Shown here: positions 14,526 to 22,787 of the stretch, one piece after another
Layout of the letters: each line of letters begins with the position of its first letter
Position numbering within the stretch: the first letter of the stretch is position 1
Translations under genes and position numbers: made by a program
The notes under the pieces: generated by a model
Told to the model about the DNA's origin: nothing
The model's input: only the letters and a program-made list of their open reading frames with translations
The model's database searches: none
Origin: Candidatus Altimarinota bacterium
GTDB taxonomy: Bacteria > Patescibacteriota > Gracilibacteria > BD1-5 > UBA2023
Assembly: GCA_013268835.1 (NCBI GenBank)
Contig: JABFSX010000017.1
Span: 1 to 58,449, forward strand
Length of the DNA: 58,449 nucleotides
Direction of reading: 5' to 3'

Positions 14526-14921
14526 TTAAATTCCCATGTCCAATACATGAATCAATGTATTCGACCCTGCTACTGCCCATAACACTGAATTTTCTGTCAT
14601 CGCAAATGTGAATGGCGTACCTGTTGGTAACCCAAACCCAGACGTTATCGTCACACCAGCATTGCCAATGAAAATCCGAATGTCTGGCACATTTGGAATG
14701 AGCATATAAAACTTTGCCACTGTCGCCACAATGATCAACGTCGGTACATTCGCCGCCAATGCAATCTGTTGTGTAAAGAGTGACGTCCCTAACACAACGG
14801 TTGGCGTCAATCGATACTTCGCATACATCTGCGCAAACGGTGTTGTCGAATGTGGATCAAGTGGATTTGTACCCGTCAGCCGTGATGGCATCATATCTGC
14901 CGGTAATCTAGGATTTGGCAT
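14526..14921 (-). CDS. Small structural protein, spike-module paralogue
   Basis: A 131-aa beta-rich protein. Its C-terminal half (IRIFIGNAGVTITSGFGLPT ... LWAVAGSNTLIHVLDM) is the same module as the end of the 328-aa protein at 4275-5261. AAGGAG upstream. Likely a capsid decoration or spike-base protein. Confidence 0.65.
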   Translation of the reverse strand: MPNPRLPADMMPSRLTGTNPLDPHSTTPFAQMYAKYRLTPTVVLGTSLFTQQIALAANVPTLIIVATVAKFYMLIPNVPDIRIFIGNAGVTITSGFGLPTGTPFTFAMTENSVLWAVAGSNTLIHVLDMGI

Positions 14922-14930
14922 GACATCTCC

Positions 14931-15680
14931 TTATTTTACTCGCTCAAAGAAACCATCACGATTAAATGTGAGCATGAATTTCTCACACATATAATCTTTT
15001 CGGAATCGATACGCATGATCCTGCTCATGATGCATGAACCATTCATCTGCCGCTGCTCTTGGTCCGGGATGATTGTTGGTATCTTCCACAATGAGTGCAC
15101 ATCCAACTGACACCAATGGCGCATATCGCGCAAGCTCTTTGATGACATGCACATATTCATGATTACTATCAAGCACGACCATCACCTTCTTCGCCTCATA
15201 GGCGGCAATGTGCGCCTTCACAAATGTCAATATCTCATCATCTGCCGATGATCCAAGAAGATACTTAATCCCAGTCGCCTTTGCCACTTCATGCAAATGT
15301 TCCATGTTCGTATCAATAGAAATGACCCATCCATAATTGCCCATCAAATGCATGACATCACGCATGAATAATGCACTGCCACCAGCCAATGTCCCAGTTT
15401 CAATGATCAAATCTGGTTTTGTCGCTTCGATTAACTCTTGATAAATCCACAAATCTGTTGGGGCCTTACAGACTGGTACACCGCGCCATTTCGTATTACC
15501 CCATGTTTGCTGTGATAGCGTATAGTATACTGCATTAAATTCAGCAATGATCTTTGAAAACTTCATCTTATCTGCATCAGAATACCGCTGTGCTGCAATG
15601 ACTTCAGCAGTTACCTTTTGTGTTTGTAATGCTTTCTCGATTTGTGATTCATCCTCAACAAGAGTATCTATTGTTTTCAT
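14931..15680 (-). CDS. CmcI-like methyltransferase
   Basis: A 249-aa protein of the cephalosporin-hydroxylase/rhamnosyl O-methyltransferase family (CmcI). Visible signs are WRGVPVCKAPTDLWIYQELI, LIIETGTLAGGSALFM (SAM motif I), WVISIDTN, VMVVLDSNHEYVHV and LIVEDTNNHPG. Family members O-methylate sugars. ATG 15680 has GAGGGA upstream. Fourth sugar-tailoring gene in the cassette. Confidence 0.82.
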   Translation of the reverse strand: MKTIDTLVEDESQIEKALQTQKVTAEVIAAQRYSDADKMKFSKIIAEFNAVYYTLSQQTWGNTKWRGVPVCKAPTDLWIYQELIEATKPDLIIETGTLAGGSALFMRDVMHLMGNYGWVISIDTNMEHLHEVAKATGIKYLLGSSADDEILTFVKAHIAAYEAKKVMVVLDSNHEYVHVIKELARYAPLVSVGCALIVEDTNNHPGPRAAADEWFMHHEQDHAYRFRKDYMCEKFMLTFNRDGFFERVK

Positions 15681-15714
15681 ATTCTTCCCTCGTTTCAACA
15701 CTTCATACTACATT

Positions 15715-15846
15715 TCATTCGTTATTGGAAAGGCGCTTCATTTTCTCTTCCCTCATTGGCGGACTATCACATTTCACACATCGAAATCCTTGTGTCGTAT
15801 GGACCATACGCCCTCGGCATAACTGACAAAACATTATTATCGCCAT
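15715..15846 (-). CDS. 43-aa zinc-ribbon mini-protein
   Basis: A short frame with AAGGAG 4 nt before ATG 15846. It contains FCQLC and FRCVKC, a classic two-knuckle zinc ribbon, then a charged tail ending RLSNNE. It fills the gap before the CmcI-like gene. Could act in transcription or RNA binding. Confidence 0.6.
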   Translation of the reverse strand: MAIIMFCQLCRGRMVHTTQGFRCVKCDSPPMREEKMKRLSNNE

Positions 15847-15940
15847 ACAACTCCTTACGAGATGATCGGTGTTTCAATCACTCACGATGCTCCCACAAAC
15901 ATAATGATATGATATCCACACCGACCACACTCATATCGCA

Positions 15941-16204
15941 TTAGCGAATAATGCTATGCGCAACGATCGACGTTACAACCAATGGACCTCCATCTAAGCC
16001 AGTTCCAAACAACGACACGTTGGTCGCGTTGGCGGCATAGCGTGGCAATGCCATTGCTGCGTTCGATGCACCAGATGCGCTGCTGGTTCCATGAATGATC
16101 ACGAAATCAGGCGCTGCTGGCAATCCATGCGCAAATGACGCTGATCCATTTGACGCGATAGACGCAAGTGTCCGCACATCAATAAATGACCCTAACAAGA
16201 CCAT
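15941..16204 (-). CDS. Small structural-type protein
   Basis: An 87-aa Ser/Ala/Gly-rich protein starting MVLLGSFID, with AGGAGG upstream. The composition resembles small phage surface proteins. Upstream, 16205-16361 has no gene; it holds two copies of TACCCACTG and no clear promoter. Confidence 0.55.
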   Translation of the reverse strand: MVLLGSFIDVRTLASIASNGSASFAHGLPAAPDFVIIHGTSSASGASNAAMALPRYAANATNVSLFGTGLDGGPLVVTSIVAHSIIR

Positions 16205-16361
16205 AAGAACCTCCTATTTATGAATGAATAGAGTGAGTATAATAGAACTAGAGCACCCACTCTGGATCGTACCCACTGGGCCAATTGACCTGTGCACTCC
16301 CATGCACCACAGTGACGATCACGTGAACAGCGTATTACCCACTGCCAGAGTAATAGATTGT

Positions 16362-16772
16362 TTACTTCCGCAGAAAGAGAAATAACACAGCTGCGGCTGA
16401 TACGATACCAAGCATGGGAAACATTGGTGACGACACCAATCCTGACGGCACCACGTTTCCTGCTCGCGCTTCCAAACTGGCCACATTCTGTATATGCGAT
16501 ATCAACCGAGTCCCAACGTCCCCAAGTGATATTGCGTCAGAAAATGACCACGCTCCTGCCTGGAATTGCGCGATCTTGGCCTGTGCTGTTCCTAATTCAG
16601 CTTCCAATGATTTCTGTACTGCCAATAAGCCATTGGCCTCAGAACGAATTGAAATCGATGGATTCGTTGCTAATCGTCGCAGTTTCTGCTCTGCAGCCAG
16701 AAAATCACCAAGCTTACTCTTCAGCAACGCTTGCACATCCTCAAACGCTGACAGTGTACCTAACCCAATCAT
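16362..16772 (-). CDS. Coiled-coil protein with C-terminal TM
   Basis: A 136-aa protein starting MIGLGTLSAFEDV, with a long Ala/Leu-rich coiled-coil region (about 15-70) and a C-terminal TM (about 114-134) ending FLRK. AGGAGG precedes it. Same tail-anchored plan as other late proteins; probable virion membrane protein. Confidence 0.65.
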   Translation of the reverse strand: MIGLGTLSAFEDVQALLKSKLGDFLAAEQKLRRLATNPSISIRSEANGLLAVQKSLEAELGTAQAKIAQFQAGAWSFSDAISLGDVGTRLISHIQNVASLEARAGNVVPSGLVSSPMFPMLGIVSAAAVLFLFLRK

Positions 16773-16780
16773 ACTGCCTC

Positions 16781-17023
16781 CTATACCGGTCCACCAAAGA
16801 CAATGACATCTGCTGCAAGTAACGTCACGCCACGTTCTGCTGCTTGTTCAATCACTTTATTCCGCCATGCGATCAAGTTATTGTTGAGCGAAATCGTCGT
16901 ATTGACGACGTATGTCGACCCATAGCTATATGTCGGAGGTCCAAGTACCGTAACGGTGTACGCAAGCTCAGAAATAGTTCCATCTGTTTGTGTACTACCG
17001 ACGCAGACAATTGCCTTTGCCAT
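16781..17023 (-). CDS. Small structural-type protein
   Basis: An 80-aa protein with a beta-rich N-terminal half and a helical middle (AWRNKVIEQAAERG). TAGGAGA upstream. Unrecognised; lies among virion-type genes. Confidence 0.5.
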   Translation of the reverse strand: MAKAIVCVGSTQTDGTISELAYTVTVLGPPTYSYGSTYVVNTTISLNNNLIAWRNKVIEQAAERGVTLLAADVIVFGGPV

Positions 17024-17045
17024 AACTGTCTCCTATGCCGGTCTC

Positions 17046-17237
17046 TTACAATTGTGAGCGATCTGCCAGCTTCATGGCTTTTTGTAACAAGTCATCAATC
17101 TTCAGTATATTTTTTAGCCGTAATCGATTGGCTGGTGTATTCTTACCTGGCGTTTCTTCTATTTCGAGCTCAAGATCACCACCAATCCCAGCAACTACAT
17201 CAATGGCCTCACCGATCGCTCTTCCCAAATCTCCCAT
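17046..17237 (-). CDS. Small hypothetical protein
   Basis: Sixty-three residues, GDLGRAIGEAIDVVAGIGG at the start then a charged helix. GAGGG upstream. Function unknown. Confidence 0.5.
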   Translation of the reverse strand: MGDLGRAIGEAIDVVAGIGGDLELEIEETPGKNTPANRLRLKNILKIDDLLQKAMKLADRSQL

Positions 17238-17247
17238 GATGCCCTCA

Positions 17248-17973
17248 TTATACGATGGCTGATGCTGCTTTCTTTGACGTCATATACATGAATGCCAAAT
17301 ACCCAATGCCGCCAAGAATCGCGATCGTTGCAATATTGCTACCAGCTTGTGAGGCAACTTTCTCTAGCAATGATTCAGGTGGCCGTGATGCTGTCAACAC
17401 TTGCGCGATCTGTCCCGATGTCACTTTTCCCTCAATCATTTGCTGCGTCAGATCTTTCTTAAACCGATAATCCTGCCACAGTGACATACCCACAGTTACT
17501 GTATACGTCAATGCTCCGATCGCTGCCACACTCAATGGAATGAGTGGCGCAATGCCAAGTCCATTGAGCCCAACGACACTCTTTAGCCAGCCCGTCACCT
17601 CTTGCGTCGTGGTTGGTTGCACGTACACGCCTGGCCGTTGTGATGGCACGATCGGTGCACCATTACTCGCCGATTGTTGTGATACCGACATCCACTCAGG
17701 CAAATACGTCTCGATGTAGCCTTTCACTTTCCACGCTTTGGCAATGTCGTCATTCACCTTCTTAATTTCAATATCCATTGCCGCCGCTTCTTGATGCTTG
17801 CCAGCTTTTTGCAAATTTGAATACGTGACACCAAGTTTCATGGCATGATTCGTTGCCCATGTTGGCAAATTCCGCAGATCTTCAATCTTGTCCTTAATGC
17901 TCTGCCAGTACGATGAAAAGTTTAACGACTCAATGCCATCAATTGTCGCTGGTAATTGCCGATACGTATACAT
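17248..17973 (-). CDS. Membrane protein with two TM segments
   Basis: A 241-aa protein with a helical soluble N-terminal domain (about 1-110), a hydrophobic segment at about 150-175 and a second at about 213-233 ending TSKKAASAIV. AGGAGG precedes the start. Probable virion membrane protein; no enzyme motif. Confidence 0.65.
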   Translation of the reverse strand: MYTYRQLPATIDGIESLNFSSYWQSIKDKIEDLRNLPTWATNHAMKLGVTYSNLQKAGKHQEAAAMDIEIKKVNDDIAKAWKVKGYIETYLPEWMSVSQQSASNGAPIVPSQRPGVYVQPTTTQEVTGWLKSVVGLNGLGIAPLIPLSVAAIGALTYTVTVGMSLWQDYRFKKDLTQQMIEGKVTSGQIAQVLTASRPPESLLEKVASQAGSNIATIAILGGIGYLAFMYMTSKKAASAIV

Positions 17974-17981
17974 ACTGCCTC

Positions 17982-18185
17982 CTACCGTTTGATCAGAAAG
18001 TGATAGATGGCCCAGCTTATCCCAACGCCCATTGCAATGATCTTTATTGGCGTATGTGTATTCTCTTCATACAACTTGTCCTTAAACTCTTTTACTTCCT
18101 TCAACTTTACAACACGGTCTTCAAACGATTTAATTGCCTCAGCAATCGCCGCGTCTTCTTCCTGTTCAGTTTGACCAAGAAACAT
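17982..18185 (-). CDS. Tail-anchored small protein, LGQ start
   Basis: Sixty-seven residues starting MFLGQTEQEE, then an acidic helix and a C-terminal TM (about 47-64) ending LIKR. AGGAGG upstream. Shares its MxxLG start with neighbours. Confidence 0.6.
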   Translation of the reverse strand: MFLGQTEQEEDAAIAEAIKSFEDRVVKLKEVKEFKDKLYEENTHTPIKIIAMGVGISWAIYHFLIKR

Positions 18186-18193
18186 GGCACCTC

Positions 18194-18388
18194 CTATAGC
18201 ACCTTCTTAATCAAATTTCTTCCAAAGGTATGATATAAAATGAATCCACCAATGGCCATCCCAAACGCAGCGCCAACCCCAGACAATAAGGACTTCTGCA
18301 CCTCATTGACACTGGTCTCAATGACGGTTGGCGGTGTCGCAAATGGTGCAGCTGTTTCCAAATGCGGCGTATTACCAAGAAATGCCAT
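18194..18388 (-). CDS. Tail-anchored small protein, MAFLGN start
   Basis: Sixty-four residues; the start MAFLGN is identical to that of the 24794-25003 protein. A Thr/Pro linker is followed by a TM (about 33-55) and a basic end. AAGGAG upstream. Probable virion membrane protein. Confidence 0.6.
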   Translation of the reverse strand: MAFLGNTPHLETAAPFATPPTVIETSVNEVQKSLLSGVGAAFGMAIGGFILYHTFGRNLIKKVL

Positions 18389-18397
18389 GATAACTCC

Positions 18398-18601
18398 TTA
18401 ATCAAATGGATCGTACGCTGATGCTGACACATCTTCCCACATATTTGATTCATCGGCAAGAATCTCTTGAATACCGCTCGCCGTCTTTGCCAACGATTTC
18501 AATTTCTTTGTGTTCTTGCGCTTTGCCGCACTCTTTACTTCTTTCTCAAATTTCCCACGCAACTTAAATATTGCTTTAACCATTGCCGCCTTATAATTCA
18601 T
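18398..18601 (-). CDS. Small basic helical protein
   Basis: Sixty-seven residues: a Lys/Arg-rich N-terminal helix and an acidic end (SAYDPFD). GGAGGAGGAG upstream. Unrecognised. Confidence 0.5.
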   Translation of the reverse strand: MNYKAAMVKAIFKLRGKFEKEVKSAAKRKNTKKLKSLAKTASGIQEILADESNMWEDVSASAYDPFD

Positions 18602-18606
18602 GTTTA

Positions 18607-18828
18607 CTATCTCCTCCTCCTCTTCACCATCTGCAATAATGTACGTGTCTTCGCATGAATATCTACCGCTTCCATTACAATTCGCTCAAGATCTTTGATC
18701 ATCTTATGCGTATTGAATTCATCTCGACCAGTCTGCTCGTATTCATGTTGTATGCACCCAATGAGCTCATAGACACGATCAAATGCTCGACGAATTTTCT
18801 GACTCTTTGCTGTATAATGGTTTTTCAT
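18607..18828 (-). CDS. Small helical protein
   Basis: A 73-aa charged helical protein ending KRRRR. No obvious ribosome site; its start abuts the stop of the gene upstream, suggesting translational coupling. Unrecognised. Confidence 0.5.
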   Translation of the reverse strand: MKNHYTAKSQKIRRAFDRVYELIGCIQHEYEQTGRDEFNTHKMIKDLERIVMEAVDIHAKTRTLLQMVKRRRR

Positions 18829-19386
18829 TTACGCTTGTACTTCCATGACGCGTGTCACACCAGGCGCTTCCCATCCAAACCATTTATCTGGGCGCACCGT
18901 ATCAGTCACGATCCATTTGCCATTCACATGCACCATCCCATAGACATGTGAGAAGCGCCCATTGTACCCAACAGTTTTGATGACCACTGGAAAGCCGACT
19001 GATTTCATGAGTGAGAGCGAAAGCACTGTCATGTCATCACAATCTCCTATCGGCCGTGCCGCTCGCCGTTTCAAATACTCCTCAATGCCGCCAAGCAAAA
19101 CTGGTGGCGTTTGAATGTATTCCCATCCATATGGGTCGCGTGTATAACGGATATGATCACGGACAAAGTTATGAATGGCCTGCGCTTCGTCATGTTTGGC
19201 GTTGACCATGACGCCAGCAAGAATCGTTCGTGCCCATTCACGAACAAGTGGATTTTTCGATGACAAGTTAATGATCTGCGCCATATGCTGCACCGTCGTA
19301 CTAATGGCATGATCACCGTGCCCAATCTCGGCCTCTTGCTTTGTATCAAGTGCCTCACCAATGGCACTTCGCAATGGAATGTGCAT
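18829..19386 (-). CDS. Transglutaminase-like cysteine protease
   Basis: A 185-aa protein of the transglutaminase-like superfamily. The catalytic triad can be read as Cys116 (IGDCDDM), His147 (FSHVYG) and Asp162 (VTDTV), with the usual spacing. IHNFVRDHIRYTRDP is the family's preceding helix. Phage members are found among virion genes and may act as proteases or peptidoglycan-linked enzymes. AGGAG precedes the start. Confidence 0.8.
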   Translation of the reverse strand: MHIPLRSAIGEALDTKQEAEIGHGDHAISTTVQHMAQIINLSSKNPLVREWARTILAGVMVNAKHDEAQAIHNFVRDHIRYTRDPYGWEYIQTPPVLLGGIEEYLKRRAARPIGDCDDMTVLSLSLMKSVGFPVVIKTVGYNGRFSHVYGMVHVNGKWIVTDTVRPDKWFGWEAPGVTRVMEVQA

Positions 19387-19394
19387 ACGTACTC

Positions 19395-20285
19395 CTATGG
19401 CGTACTATATCCAGTCAATGTCACTGTTGATGTCGATGTTGCTGCACCAGCTGCTGCAAACTCTAATGTCATTGCTGTATTTGCACTGCCTGGCATATTC
19501 AGCCCCGTAATATTCTCACATTGAGATAAACCAGCCGCAACACCAATCACCCATGATCGAAGGATTGTTCCAGCACCTGTTGCACCATCTCGTAAATGAA
19601 TAAGCGCTGGTGCGGCAGCTGCTGTATCACCACGACAAATTGTTACACCCGTTGCAACATGACGTACAGTACCACCACCAGCTGCTTTTGTTGCAGTTGC
19701 TTGTGTTGCACCAACATCAGTATCAATCTCACGCCATGTCGATAACGGTGTTGTTTGCAATGCGCCAAGTGACGTTGTTGCCGTGTTATTCGTTGCTGAT
19801 GCTGTACGTAATCGATCCCATGTTGCGCCATTAAATCCAATGTTCGCAGCTGCAAGCAAGCCAGTCGCATTTGTTAGTGCATCAGCCGTAGCTTCTCGTA
19901 ACCGATCCCATGTCGTTCCATTAAATATCCCAGTCAACGACCACATTTGATTGGCAGTTGTTGGATTGGCATATGCATCAGCTGGCGTGATACTGCCACT
20001 CATACGTGTCACATCCACGTCCATGCCATTGGTGATATCACCCCGTGTACGATCAAACGTCAACCCATTATATAAATACGGTGACATGCCCAAGATACCT
20101 TGTGTCTGTGCATCTCCGCGTGATGCGTCAATGACACTGTTCCAGTTCGTACTGGATTGTGCCACGGCTAAGCCAGCAATTTGACTGACCGCTGGAATGG
20201 CAATAAATGCAGTGCTCGCAACAAGCACAAAACTTGCCGCAATCGCACTTGCAATTGCAAACGGTTTCTTCATCCACGGTTTCAT
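19395..20285 (-). CDS. Secreted or surface structural protein
   Basis: A 296-aa protein with an N-terminal signal or anchor (about 8-35, AIASAIAASFVLVASTAF) and a Thr/Ala/Gly-rich beta body. An internal repeat appears as FNGTTWDRLREATAD and FNGATWDRLRTASAT, with an earlier relative FDRTRG. Such WDRLR repeats occur in phage surface proteins as remembered. Two Cys (ICRGD, QCEN) are present. Probably a virion-surface or exported adhesion protein. Confidence 0.65.
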   Translation of the reverse strand: MKPWMKKPFAIASAIAASFVLVASTAFIAIPAVSQIAGLAVAQSSTNWNSVIDASRGDAQTQGILGMSPYLYNGLTFDRTRGDITNGMDVDVTRMSGSITPADAYANPTTANQMWSLTGIFNGTTWDRLREATADALTNATGLLAAANIGFNGATWDRLRTASATNNTATTSLGALQTTPLSTWREIDTDVGATQATATKAAGGGTVRHVATGVTICRGDTAAAAPALIHLRDGATGAGTILRSWVIGVAAGLSQCENITGLNMPGSANTAMTLEFAAAGAATSTSTVTLTGYSTP

Positions 20286-20410
20286 GGTTTTGCTCCCATC
20301 TTTACAACTGTGACGCCATCACCATCTGTTGACCATTCACGATCAGCTAAACTCCCAATGACCACAACTGCCCATACAATGAACATGACCGCAAACACCC
20401 ATTTCATCAT
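20282..20410 (-). CDS. Tiny single-TM protein
   Basis: A 41-42-aa frame (ATG 20410 or 20407) with GGAGG upstream: a TM (WVFAVMFIVWAVVVIGSL) then a polar tail. It overlaps both neighbours through ATGA junctions, which supports translation. Confidence 0.5.
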   Translation of the reverse strand: MMKWVFAVMFIVWAVVVIGSLADREWSTDGDGVTVVKMGAKP

Positions 20411-21564
20411 CAACCTCCCGAAATTCTCGCCATATTAATACCGCCACCAGATTGAAATGTAAAATACAAATCGCCATTCACAATACGAAATTCATACGGT
20501 CGAGTAATCGTTGGAATAACACCCGTCGTAATATTAAACCATGTGACGGCGCCATCCGCTGAATACCAAATCGACCCAACCGCAGCGTTACTCAAAACAA
20601 ACGCATAGAGTCGATTCACTGATCGTTGTGCCAGCTGATTGGCTTGCGTCCCATTAAACGTTGGTGATAATGCTGGAAATGACGACGCCAATACTGTTGC
20701 CGCAAATGTAAATTCGTTGAATCGAAATTGTGTCAGCGTTGCATCTGTACATGGAAAGACCACACCTTCAGTGAGGCCAGTAATTGTCGCGAAAACACCT
20801 GGTCCGCAAATCCGGTTGACAATTGATGCTGACGGTTGTTCTGTCCATGAAAATCCATCATCCGTCGACCACGCTTGCCCAAAGATCACATCAAATGTCG
20901 ACGCAAAACCATATGTCCCATCAAAGTAAATTCCAGCAAACGCTGTCAGCGTACTCGTAAAGACCAATGTCCATGTATCGCCATTATCATTTGATCGATA
21001 GATCCGATCAAAACCTGCTGCATTGTTCACTAACGCCAAACAGACGTTATCAACACAGCGCAATTGTTCACGGCCATTTACGCCGCCACCAGAGCCAACA
21101 GGATTACAGCTGAGATTGGCGCCAGTCACGATGTTCACTGTTGCCCAGCTTGTGCCACCATCAATACTCTTATCAAGACGACAGCCTGCAAACCCAGCAC
21201 CTTCAAAGCGCATACTCAAGATACTAGAATCACCAGTAATATCAATTTCGCGATTAACAGTCGTGACTGGGTAGTTCGTTGGACAGTTGCTAAACGTAAG
21301 TCCAAAGTCAATTGATTTTAAACACGTATTCAGTACTGCACCAACCGCATGATCGCCATAAAAGACCCCTTCACCTTCCGACGCCATCACGTCCCACATA
21401 TCGGGACAAACAGATGGTGATGTACACAACGCACCAAGTGTCCCAGGACCAAGAACGACTGGCCCATTGCCAGCCATCCCAACGATATTCTGTACAGTAA
21501 TGGCCGCGGCTGGTGTCACAGCCAACAGCACACCCAAGAAAATTGCAATGAACGACCGGTTCAT
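20410..21564 (-). CDS. Secreted Asp-box (BNR) beta-propeller protein
   Basis: A 384-aa protein with a signal peptide (FIAIFLGVLLAVTPAAA) and repeated Asp-box motifs: SIDGGTSW, SNDNGDTW, STDDGFSW and SADGAVTW. These mark sialidase-like or YCF48-like propellers. Several Cys pairs suggest disulfides outside the cytoplasm. The 25015-26115 protein shares its layout. No sialidase catalytic set is obvious, so glycan or receptor binding is more likely than hydrolysis. Confidence 0.75.
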   Translation of the reverse strand: MNRSFIAIFLGVLLAVTPAAAITVQNIVGMAGNGPVVLGPGTLGALCTSPSVCPDMWDVMASEGEGVFYGDHAVGAVLNTCLKSIDFGLTFSNCPTNYPVTTVNREIDITGDSSILSMRFEGAGFAGCRLDKSIDGGTSWATVNIVTGANLSCNPVGSGGGVNGREQLRCVDNVCLALVNNAAGFDRIYRSNDNGDTWTLVFTSTLTAFAGIYFDGTYGFASTFDVIFGQAWSTDDGFSWTEQPSASIVNRICGPGVFATITGLTEGVVFPCTDATLTQFRFNEFTFAATVLASSFPALSPTFNGTQANQLAQRSVNRLYAFVLSNAAVGSIWYSADGAVTWFNITTGVIPTITRPYEFRIVNGDLYFTFQSGGGINMARISGG

Positions 21565-21575
21565 ACGACCTCCAC

Positions 21576-21833
21576 TTACGGTTGCTTATGACAACCAGTC
21601 AACTTCCCATCCGCACCTTTGGTGCACGCCCATGATTCGGACAATAGGACCTTGTCATCTTTCCGAATTTCCACCACGTATGTCCCAGCGACTTCCGCTG
21701 CCAATGACGTTTCAATGGTATTCTGTGCAATGCCAAAGAAACCACCCAACGGCCCAAGCGCGCTCTTCACCGAACTACAGCCAGTCACTGCCATGATCAT
21801 GACCACTATCCCAATGATCCCAATGTTGCGCAT
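21576..21833 (-). CDS. Small lipoprotein
   Basis: An 85-aa protein with a type II signal peptide: hydrophobic 4-16 and lipobox VTGC with Cys19. The mature part has SWACTKGADGKLTGC. Would be lipidated and membrane-anchored. TAGGAGG upstream. Function unknown. Confidence 0.65.
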   Translation of the reverse strand: MRNIGIIGIVVMIMAVTGCSSVKSALGPLGGFFGIAQNTIETSLAAEVAGTYVVEIRKDDKVLLSESWACTKGADGKLTGCHKQP

Positions 21834-21841
21834 AATACCTC

Positions 21842-22048
21842 CTATGGGTTAATGAATTCACCAGTACGTAATGCAAGTTCAGCCGGCAATGGTTCTGCCG
21901 TTTCCAATGTCACTCGACTTTTACATCGACTACACACAAGCACCAATCGACATGTTCCCTGCACATCGACCAGCGCAACTTTATTGCATCGTGGACAGCG
22001 AAACGGCCGCTGCCCAAGAAATGCCTTTGTCTCAATGATTTTTCCCAT
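21842..22048 (-). CDS. Zinc-ribbon protein
   Basis: A 68-aa protein with FRCPRCNK and LVCSRCKS, a standard Cys4 zinc ribbon, flanked by an AFLGQRPF stretch. GAGGGAG upstream. Possibly a regulator of the Com/zinc-ribbon kind; role unknown. Confidence 0.65.
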   Translation of the reverse strand: MGKIIETKAFLGQRPFRCPRCNKVALVDVQGTCRLVLVCSRCKSRVTLETAEPLPAELALRTGEFINP

Positions 22049-22066
22049 GCTCCCTCATGTGGCATG

Positions 22067-22393
22067 CTATTTGCTAATATCGTATTTGGCGTAGCGTGGT
22101 GTCATCGTATTCTGATGGCGATTCCCAGCATACGCACGACCCATAAACCGACGACTTGGTGCAATTGATTTTTCGTAGCGCTGTGTTGCACCTGCTGCCA
22201 AGCCATTCAATGTCGTATGCTGTTTCAACTCGGCATTATATTCATTGATCCGTTGCGGCGGATAGCCAGCATCTGGTGACAGATACGCGATGCTAATGAG
22301 ATCCAGATCACCAGGACCCACGGATGGATCGTACCATTCATCAGTCGTCATAACGTTCTGCGGATAGCCAAGACCTCTGGTGCCACTAAACAT
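22067..22393 (-). CDS. Hypothetical protein
   Basis: A soluble 108-aa protein rich in Tyr, Pro and Gly with a basic C-terminal third. AGGAGG upstream. No family recognised. Confidence 0.55.
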   Translation of the reverse strand: MFSGTRGLGYPQNVMTTDEWYDPSVGPGDLDLISIAYLSPDAGYPPQRINEYNAELKQHTTLNGLAAGATQRYEKSIAPSRRFMGRAYAGNRHQNTMTPRYAKYDISK

Positions 22394-22404
22394 ATAACTA
22401 CCTC

Positions 22405-22563
22405 CTATTTTAGCTTCACGTATTTTGCGAGTGTACGTAAACCGTCAACAAAACCTTCTTGATATTGATTGTCTTGTTCACCGAGCTCTTCGTACAATTC
22501 CTTCTCAAGTTGACGAACAAGCACACCCACTGTTTTGACTTTTGCTTTTGCACGCTTTGCCAT
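22405..22563 (-). CDS. 52-aa basic helical protein
   Basis: A short frame from ATG 22563 with GAGAAGG upstream: a Lys/Arg/Ala N-terminus (AKRAKAKVKT) and then an amphipathic helix with LEKELYEELGEQ. It fills the gap between its neighbours. Function unknown. Confidence 0.55.
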   Translation of the reverse strand: MAKRAKAKVKTVGVLVRQLEKELYEELGEQDNQYQEGFVDGLRTLAKYVKLK

Positions 22564-22565
22564 GA

Positions 22566-22787
22566 TTACCTTCTCCCTATTGTCACGTTTGTCACTTCCA
22601 CGAATTGATAGCGATTAATGGCATCTGCCAATTCATCTCGCATATCGTCGTATGACGTATCAACGTTGACGCGGATGTCTGAGACGAATTGGCGCATCGC
22701 CGCTTTCAATGTCATATTGACGTAAATGTGTTCGATGTCGAGTGTATTGCCATCGATCACAACGATCGCCGCCGCTCTACGCGGCAT
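22566..22787 (-). CDS. Small hypothetical protein
   Basis: A 73-aa alpha/beta protein (AAAIVVIDGNTLDIEHIYV). It overlaps the end of the 635-aa gene by 11 nt, with AGGAAG upstream. Unrecognised. Confidence 0.5.
   Translation of the reverse strand: MPRRAAAIVVIDGNTLDIEHIYVNMTLKAAMRQFVSDIRVNVDTSYDDMRDELADAINRYQFVEVTNVTIGRR

Noticed and set aside
20410-21564. Active sialidase
   Set aside because: Asp-box repeats are present but the Arg triad and Tyr/Glu catalytic set could not be placed; only a propeller fold is claimed.
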